Below, piece by piece: positions 1-4,108 of a stretch of 6,671 nucleotides of DNA. The stretch is taken from contig QHZK01000184.1 of NCBI GenBank assembly GCA_003224635.1, forward strand, positions 1 to 6,671. The letters run 5' to 3'. Origin of the DNA: Acidobacteriota bacterium. Lineage in GTDB: Bacteria; Acidobacteriota; Terriglobia; UBA7540. The position numbers and the translations under genes were made by a program. The notes under the pieces are model-generated. The model ran no database searches. It was not told the DNA's origin and was given only the letters and a program-made list of their open reading frames with translations. Numbering within the stretch: position 1 is the stretch's first letter; every line of letters starts with the position of its first letter.

Positions 1-1
1 C

Positions 2-1759
2 GCGGATTCCGGCGTGGACGGGACCACGATTGGCCTGCCTGCGGGTCACCTGCACCGATTTCAAGCCACTTCGAACACTTCGGATGTCCTCGGCCTCGGC
101 CCCCGGCCTTACGACCTTATCGAGTTGCCCACCAACGGTGAAGTGGTCGTTGTTCTGGAATGGGACGATCGCTTCGGCGCGTCGACCAACGACTACGATC
201 TGTTCCTGGTTGAGCAAAGCACAGGGGCCGTCGTCGCGCGCAGCACGAATCGGGATTGCCCTTTTGCCACGCCGCGGGACCCGGTCGAGTGCTTTGACTA
301 TACATACACTGCGAGCAGCCCAAACCCGGACTCATTCCACATTGTTATTCAGAACCCCGGCAACAGCGCGGCGGTGAAAAACCTCAACCTGTTTTTCTTC
401 GAGCCGGAGTGCGCGCAGCACGGGCCGGTTACGCTCGCGCCCACGCACGAGAGGCACAACTACAACACACCTTCGCGCAGCGTGCCAGCCGAATCGGACG
501 CGGGCGGCTCGCCGGTCAGCGTCACTTCCGTAGGAGCGATCTGCTCGGCAAGCACTACTGCCGCTACCGTGTTTCCCAGCGATTCAAGTTGCCTTGATGC
601 GACCCACTCGACCATCGAATTCTTCAGCAGCATCGGGCCCACGGTGGATGGGCGCCAGAAGCCCGACGTGAGCGGGATCGACGGCGTTTCTATCACCGGG
701 GCCGGCAGTTTTGAAAATCCGTTCTTCGGCAGCTCGGCCGCGACGCCGCACGCGGCAGGCGTGGCGGCGCTGCTTCTGCAGTCCGCGCCCTGCCTGCTGA
801 GCGGCGCTCCGGGCGCCCGCGATGACGTGACCGCCCGGACCACGTTGCGGAACCTGATCTTGAATAACGCCGTGCCCCTCGGCAGCCCTGTGCCGAACGA
901 TGTCTTCGGTTACGGTCGCCTCGACGCCCTGGCCGCTGCCAACCGGACCCTTGCCAGCGCCGCAGGCGCCACCAACCAGACTGTGAGCGGCAACGTTCCG
1001 ACCGGCGCGACGTTGAGCGCGGCGCAAATCGGTTTCAGCGATCCCAATATGTGCCCGCTTTCGCTCAATGTGGTCACGGGAGGTTGCAACGCGGGGTCGG
1101 GCGGCCAGATTAACTGTCCGTTCGGCGCTCATAACGTGACGCTCACCGCCAGCAACAACGGTGTCACCATGTCACCGTCGGCCAGCGTCACGATTACGGT
1201 GACGAACTTTGCCGTAAGCGTCTCGCCTGCGACCGCCAGCGTCAAGGCGGGCCAGTCAGCCACTTATACGGTCAGCGTTCAGCCGCAGAACGGCGCCTTC
1301 AGCAATTCCATCGCGCTCGCATGCTCGAACCTGCCCGGCCTTGCTTCCTGCTCGTTCTCGCCGAGTTCGGTAACGCCAGGCGCGAACACGGTAACGTCCA
1401 TGTTGACAGTTTCGACTACGGCTGCCTCTGCCCTCGTCAAACCTCCGGCCGGCCACGCTCCTCAACTGCCCCTGTATGCGCTGAGGCCGAGGCTGAGGCT
1501 GAAGCTGGGCGGGCTGGCGCTGGTTGGCTTGGGTCTGTTGTCGGTTGGAAGGCGCAAAAACCGCAGCCGCCGCTTCGCGCTGGCGTTAGGCTTGGCGTTG
1601 TCGCTCGTTGTCGCCGCCGTCCAAGCGTCGTGCGGCGGAGGCGGAAGCCAGCCCCCTGCTTCGAATCCTGGGACGCCGGCGGGGAACTATACCATCACCA
1701 TCAGCGGGACTTCGAGCTCGCTGGCCCAGTCGGCCAGCGCCGCACTCACAGTGAATTGA
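2..1759 (+). CDS. Subtilisin-like serine protease (S8), C-terminal part, with Ig-like domains and a membrane-associated tail; 5' truncated
   Basis: This is a secreted serine endopeptidase fragment. The frame is open to the left edge, so the GTG at 14 (residue 1 below) is probably internal, and the catalytic Asp and His and the oxyanion Asn lie outside the window. Residues 1-135 look like a beta-sandwich inserted in the catalytic domain (NDYDLFL about 60-66). They are followed by VTSVGAI, the FSSIGPTVDGRQKPDV signature (about 204-219) and the Ser box GSSAATPHAAG (239-249), with S241 as likely nucleophile. The usual GTS is GSS here, a conservative change. The catalytic domain ends near residue 310. 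A Cys-containing beta region follows, then an Ig-like repeat (about 399-473). The tail has two hydrophobic segments (498-512 and 521-538) separated by an Arg/Lys-rich stretch. After them come SCGGGGS (C540) and a short beta-like end, GNYTITISG onward. Family assignment is firm; substrate and exact localisation are unknown. Its stop is 101 bases before the next gene. Confidence 0.92.
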   Translation, partial: ADSGVDGTTIGLPAGHLHRFQATSNTSDVLGLGPRPYDLIELPTNGEVVVVLEWDDRFGASTNDYDLFLVEQSTGAVVARSTNRDCPFATPRDPVECFDYTYTASSPNPDSFHIVIQNPGNSAAVKNLNLFFFEPECAQHGPVTLAPTHERHNYNTPSRSVPAESDAGGSPVSVTSVGAICSASTTAATVFPSDSSCLDATHSTIEFFSSIGPTVDGRQKPDVSGIDGVSITGAGSFENPFFGSSAATPHAAGVAALLLQSAPCLLSGAPGARDDVTARTTLRNLILNNAVPLGSPVPNDVFGYGRLDALAAANRTLASAAGATNQTVSGNVPTGATLSAAQIGFSDPNMCPLSLNVVTGGCNAGSGGQINCPFGAHNVTLTASNNGVTMSPSASVTITVTNFAVSVSPATASVKAGQSATYTVSVQPQNGAFSNSIALACSNLPGLASCSFSPSSVTPGANTVTSMLTVSTTAASALVKPPAGHAPQLPLYALRPRLRLKLGGLALVGLGLLSVGRRKNRSRRFALALGLALSLVVAAVQASCGGGGSQPPASNPGTPAGNYTITISGTSSSLAQSASAALTVN

Positions 1760-1762
1760 ATC

Positions 1763-1779
1763 ATGGTTCATTGAGCCAT
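1763..1779 (+). terminator. Small hairpin just after the protease stop (possible weak terminator)
   Basis: ATGGTTC (1763-1769) pairs with GAGCCAT (1773-1779) around an ATT loop, a 7-bp stem with one G-T pair. It starts four bases after the TGA. No T-run follows, so it is not a classic intrinsic terminator. It could protect the 3' end or be chance. Confidence 0.25.
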
Positions 1780-1848
1780 TGAGTGGCCGCCTCGCTAGTC
1801 AGTAGTTGCAACTTGCCTAGTGGGTCGGCTAATCTCAGGACGATATGT

Positions 1849-1863
1849 AGGAGGTTTTAATTG
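1849..1863 (+). promoter_or_regulatory. Strong ribosome binding site that fixes the TTG start of the cytochrome gene
   Basis: A perfect AGGAGG (1849-1854) lies six bases before TTG at 1861. This spacing is ideal for TTG and too long (24 bases) for the next in-frame ATG at 1879. Starting at TTG also keeps the Lys at residue 2 as the positive n-region of the signal peptide. Confidence 0.8.
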
Positions 1864-3168
1864 AAAACAACTGTATTGATGGGAATGGTAATCATTCTCA
1901 GCGGCGCGCTCGCCTTGTTCCCGCAGAACACCGACGCGCCGGCCGCCTTTGACGGCCAAACGAACGGGTTGGTGGACCAGGCGACCCACGCGGCCGATCA
2001 GGACACGTTTGAAGAGGTTGAAGAGATCAGCGACGGGCTTGGCCCGCTCTACAACGCGCAGTCCTGCCGCGAGTGCCATCAGAGCCCGGCGTCGGGCGGC
2101 ATAAGCCAGATTGCCGAACTTCGCGTCGGACACTGGGGCGCGAACGGGCAGTTCGAGAATCCGAGTATCCCTATCAACGACGGCAAGGCAGTCATCACGG
2201 GGCGCACCCTGGTGAACCTTCGGGCCATCTGCCCGAACGCAGCATTCCCTGACATCGAGCTTCAGGAGCGAGTGCCCAACAGCGAGAACATACGGACGGA
2301 TCGCCTATCGCTCAGTCTCCTCGGCGACGGATTTGTGGAGGCCGTTCCCGACCAGGCGCTGCTCGACCTCGCGAGGGGCCAGTGCCGCTCCACACTTGGC
2401 CGGATCTGCGGGCAGGTTCTTTATGTTCCCATCCTCGAGGCGCCGGGAAAGACCGGCGTCGGGCGCTTCGGCTGGAAGGACCAGCACGCGAGCCTCCTCT
2501 CCTTCTCAGCCGACGCTTACTTGAACGAAATGGGCATCACCAACAAGCTGATTCCCGACGAAGTCACGCTGCTGTGCAACACCGTCTCCGAGCCGAACAA
2601 TACGCCGGATTCCGACGGGCTTGAAGACACTGACCACTTCGCGCGATTCGTCAGGGCGACGAAGGCGCCGCCTCGCGACACGGCGCTCGCCAAGACGGCC
2701 GAGTCCCAGGAGGGCTCCAAGCTGTTCGACAAGATCGGGTGCGACACGTGCCACGTCCGCACCCTGCTCACGGCGCCCGCCGGGACGGCGGTCAACGGCG
2801 GGGCCTTCACGGTCCCCGACGCGCTCGGGAGCAAGCAGTTCCATCCTTTCGGAGACTTCCTGCTCCACGACGTGGGCACGGGCGATGGCATCGCGGTGGC
2901 GATGGCAGAGCACTACGGCAAGGCCGCGACGACGCGAACGTGGATGAAGTTCTCCTACCAGGACCTCCAGACTGCGGCCAATAAGGTGCGTACGGCGCCG
3001 CTCTGGGGAGTGCGAACGCACTCCAGGCTGATGCATGATGGCGCCTCCCTGACGCTGACCAACGCTATCCGCCGTCACCAGGGAGAGGCCCGCAGGGTCA
3101 CCGAGAAGTTCAGGCGCCTGAAGCCCGAGCAGAGGGAAGCCCTGCTCACTTTTCTCAAGTCGCTGTGA
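1861..3168 (+). CDS. Exported di-haem oxidoreductase (DHOR / two-CxxCH family, putative peroxidase-like cytochrome c)
   Basis: The 435-residue protein is complete. An N-terminal hydrophobic stretch (about 5-20) after Lys2 acts as an export signal, so haem would be attached in the periplasm. Two c-type haem sites are visible: CRECH (69-73), within a GLGPLYNAQSCRECH context, and CDTCH (294-298). Other family-like blocks are GRFGWKDQHASL (201-212), LLHDVGTG (334-341), PLWGVR (380-385), LMHDGAS (390-396) and HQGEA (406-410). M391 or nearby His residues are candidate axial ligands. Extra Cys at 124, 175 and 183 may form a disulfide. The family (COG3488/DHOR) is known as di-haem c proteins, often called putative thiol oxidoreductases or peroxidases; the true substrate is not established. 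Length fits the family. The gene is preceded by a 101-base spacer, so it may have its own promoter, and its last 14 bases overlap the convergent DUF5666-type gene. Family is sure, reaction is not. Confidence 0.93.
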   Translation: MKTTVLMGMVIILSGALALFPQNTDAPAAFDGQTNGLVDQATHAADQDTFEEVEEISDGLGPLYNAQSCRECHQSPASGGISQIAELRVGHWGANGQFENPSIPINDGKAVITGRTLVNLRAICPNAAFPDIELQERVPNSENIRTDRLSLSLLGDGFVEAVPDQALLDLARGQCRSTLGRICGQVLYVPILEAPGKTGVGRFGWKDQHASLLSFSADAYLNEMGITNKLIPDEVTLLCNTVSEPNNTPDSDGLEDTDHFARFVRATKAPPRDTALAKTAESQEGSKLFDKIGCDTCHVRTLLTAPAGTAVNGGAFTVPDALGSKQFHPFGDFLLHDVGTGDGIAVAMAEHYGKAATTRTWMKFSYQDLQTAANKVRTAPLWGVRTHSRLMHDGASLTLTNAIRRHQGEARRVTEKFRRLKPEQREALLTFLKSL

Positions 3169-3958
3169 CAGTTGAAGTAGCGCCGCCGTCCCGGCGGCTG
3201 GCGCTGGGGTACGCCTCGCCCGAGTGAGAAGAGGTCGGCAGGATGCCGGTACCACACAGGGGACCGGGGTCAATGTTCCCGGGTCCCGCGCGGCGATCGG
3301 CGCCCGGGCCGCCCCCTCGGCGGAGCTGGCCGGTCATCACACGGTCGGCGACAAACTGGCCGTCGGTCTCCTTGCCCACTGCGAAAACGCGGTCGCCCGC
3401 CTTAAGGTCCTTCAGAGTGATTGGCTGGCCATCCTTGATGAAAACGGTCTGGTCATTGACCACGATCGTCTTGTCGCCCTGTCTCGGATTTCGGACCTTG
3501 ATCTGATTTCCGTCGATCGAGGTGATCTCCCCGAAGGCTCGGTTGCCGCCAAAGCGCTGCATTTCCTGGTCTGTGACACGGTGCACCACCAGAGCGACAA
3601 GCTCCTTGTTGTCGCTGGCGCGGCCCCTGACGAAGACGCGGTCGCCCGGCTTCAAGTCCTCGAGCTGGAGGTTCTTCTGGGCGTCCCTCCGCCCCTCCTG
3701 GTATTGAGTCTGATCGTTCACCATGACGGTTTGTGCTGTACCGTCCATCTTCTTGATCTCAAGGCGGTCGACTCCGACGGATGCGATCATTCCGAATACG
3801 CCTTCGCTCCCCTGCGTCGGTCCCTGTCTTCCCGGACCGCGCCGCTGCCCCTGCCTCTCGGCCTTGCGGTCGGCGGGCTGGTTCTGACCGGCGGCTGCGA
3901 CGAGGCAGCCAGATAGCAGCAGGCCCGTCACCAACGTTGACAAAATGTCTTTGCGCAT
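3155..3958 (-). CDS. DUF5666-type secreted protein or lipoprotein with two tandem beta domains
   Basis: The 267-residue protein starts at ATG (3956-3958) behind a strong AGGAGGG. Residues 1-25 form a signal peptide: Arg2/Lys3, a hydrophobic core, and LLSGC (14-18), which fits a lipobox with C18. AAAG (21-24) would alternatively suit signal peptidase I. A basic, Gln/Gly/Arg-rich linker (about 26-50) follows. Two similar OB-like domains cover about 51-128 and 139-210. Each has a GxI/V start, a VNDQT strand (80-84; 167-171) and a DLKPGDRVFV / DLKAGDRVFA block (101-110; 183-192... ending at 193). These features match the DUF5666 family, whose function is unknown. Residues from about 234 are coded by a palindromic repeat-like element, and the last four are antisense to the cytochrome gene end, so the tail is probably acquired rather than functional. 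The gene is divergent from the TonB receptor with a 150-base spacer, which may mean shared regulation. Confidence 0.85.
   Translation of the reverse strand: MRKDILSTLVTGLLLSGCLVAAAGQNQPADRKAERQGQRRGPGRQGPTQGSEGVFGMIASVGVDRLEIKKMDGTAQTVMVNDQTQYQEGRRDAQKNLQLEDLKPGDRVFVRGRASDNKELVALVVHRVTDQEMQRFGGNRAFGEITSIDGNQIKVRNPRQGDKTIVVNDQTVFIKDGQPITLKDLKAGDRVFAVGKETDGQFVADRVMTGQLRRGGGPGADRRAGPGNIDPGPLCGTGILPTSSHSGEAYPSASRRDGGATSTVTAT
3177..3257. repeat. Palindromic interspersed-repeat-like element with two nested hairpins
   Basis: The left arm holds a perfect hairpin: GCCGCCG (3182-3188), loop TCC, CGGCGGC (3192-3198). It is extended by AGCGCC (3179-3184), which can instead pair with GGCGCT (3200-3205). 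The right arm holds CGGCA (3236-3240), loop GGA, TGCCG (3244-3248). The right arm read in reverse complement resembles the left arm (11 of 18 bases, by eye), so the whole element is a large imperfect inverted repeat of about 80 bases. It resembles small palindromic elements scattered in acidobacterial genomes, but that comparison is from memory. It lies between two convergent genes and could also act as a two-way transcription stop. Confidence 0.6.
3260..3287. other. GC-rich inverted repeat inside the 3' part of the DUF5666-type gene
   Basis: GGGACC (3260-3265) pairs with GGTCCC (3282-3287), and the next GGG and CCC can extend the stem with one bulged base. It adjoins the repeat element and may belong to it or to an older 3' end of the gene. 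No T-run follows on either strand. Confidence 0.3.
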
Positions 3959-3962
3959 TCAA

Positions 3963-3969
3963 CCCTCCT
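3963..3969 (-). promoter_or_regulatory. Ribosome binding site of the DUF5666-type gene
   Basis: On the minus strand AGGAGGG (3969 to 3963) is followed by TTGA and the ATG at 3958. It supports this start. Confidence 0.75.
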
Positions 3970-3978
3970 GTGAGCTTA

Positions 3979-4002
3979 AACGTCTAACGCGTGAAGAGGG
4001 TT
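3979..4002 (-). promoter_or_regulatory. Candidate ECF-sigma-type promoter for the DUF5666-type gene
   Basis: On the minus strand AACC (4002-3999, within TGTAACC) is followed by exactly 16 bases and CGTT (3982-3979). This is the general AAC-N16/17-CGT pattern of many extracytoplasmic-function sigma factors. Transcription would begin close to the ribosome binding site, giving a very short leader. The motif is short and could be chance. Confidence 0.25.
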
Positions 4003-4005
4003 ACA

Positions 4006-4036
4006 GGGAAAATCCGGCGGAAAGACGGATTAGCCC
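4006..4036. other. Hairpin in the divergent control region
   Basis: GGG (4006-4008) pairs with CCC (4034-4036), and AATCCG (4011-4016) pairs with CGGATT (4026-4031) around a nine-base loop. An AA/AG internal loop separates the two stems. In the plus direction it would sit in the leader of the TonB receptor gene if transcription starts upstream of it. It could also be an operator. I do not recognise a known riboswitch; the sequence has a faint likeness to parts of a cobalamin riboswitch but lacks a convincing B12 box. Confidence 0.35.
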
Positions 4037-4108
4037 AACGAGGGGTGAAACCAGAGAGGCTCCGGCAACGTCTGACAGTAGAGAAATCACGGGACCGAGA
4101 AAGCAGGC

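Noticed and set aside
14..16. GTG at 14 as the true start of the protease
   Set aside because: The frame is open to the window edge, there is no ribosome binding site or signal peptide, and the first catalytic half is missing, so the gene must begin upstream.
584..1132. 182-codon open frame on the minus strand
   Set aside because: It is a shadow of the protease Ser-box region, with an Arg/Ala/Gly-rich translation and no motif.
1806..1835. Possible sigma-70 promoter TTGCAA-N18-TAATCT before the cytochrome gene
   Set aside because: The -10 box matches the consensus at only three of six positions, so it is too weak to annotate.
2506..3273. 255-codon open frame on the minus strand
   Set aside because: It is antisense to the cytochrome gene, is Arg-rich and shows no domain or ribosome binding site.
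3224..3916. 230-codon open frame on the plus strand
   Set aside because: It is antisense to the DUF5666-type gene, which has a signal peptide, two domain copies and a strong ribosome binding site.
3937..3942. Perfect TTGACA on the plus strand upstream of the TonB receptor
   Set aside because: No -10-like box lies 16-18 bases downstream, and the site is inside the coding region of the divergent gene.
4001..4080. Cobalamin or cyclic-di-GMP riboswitch
   Set aside because: Short stretches look similar (AGGGAA, GGCAACG), but the full order of conserved elements and the B12 box are missing, and I cannot run a covariance search.
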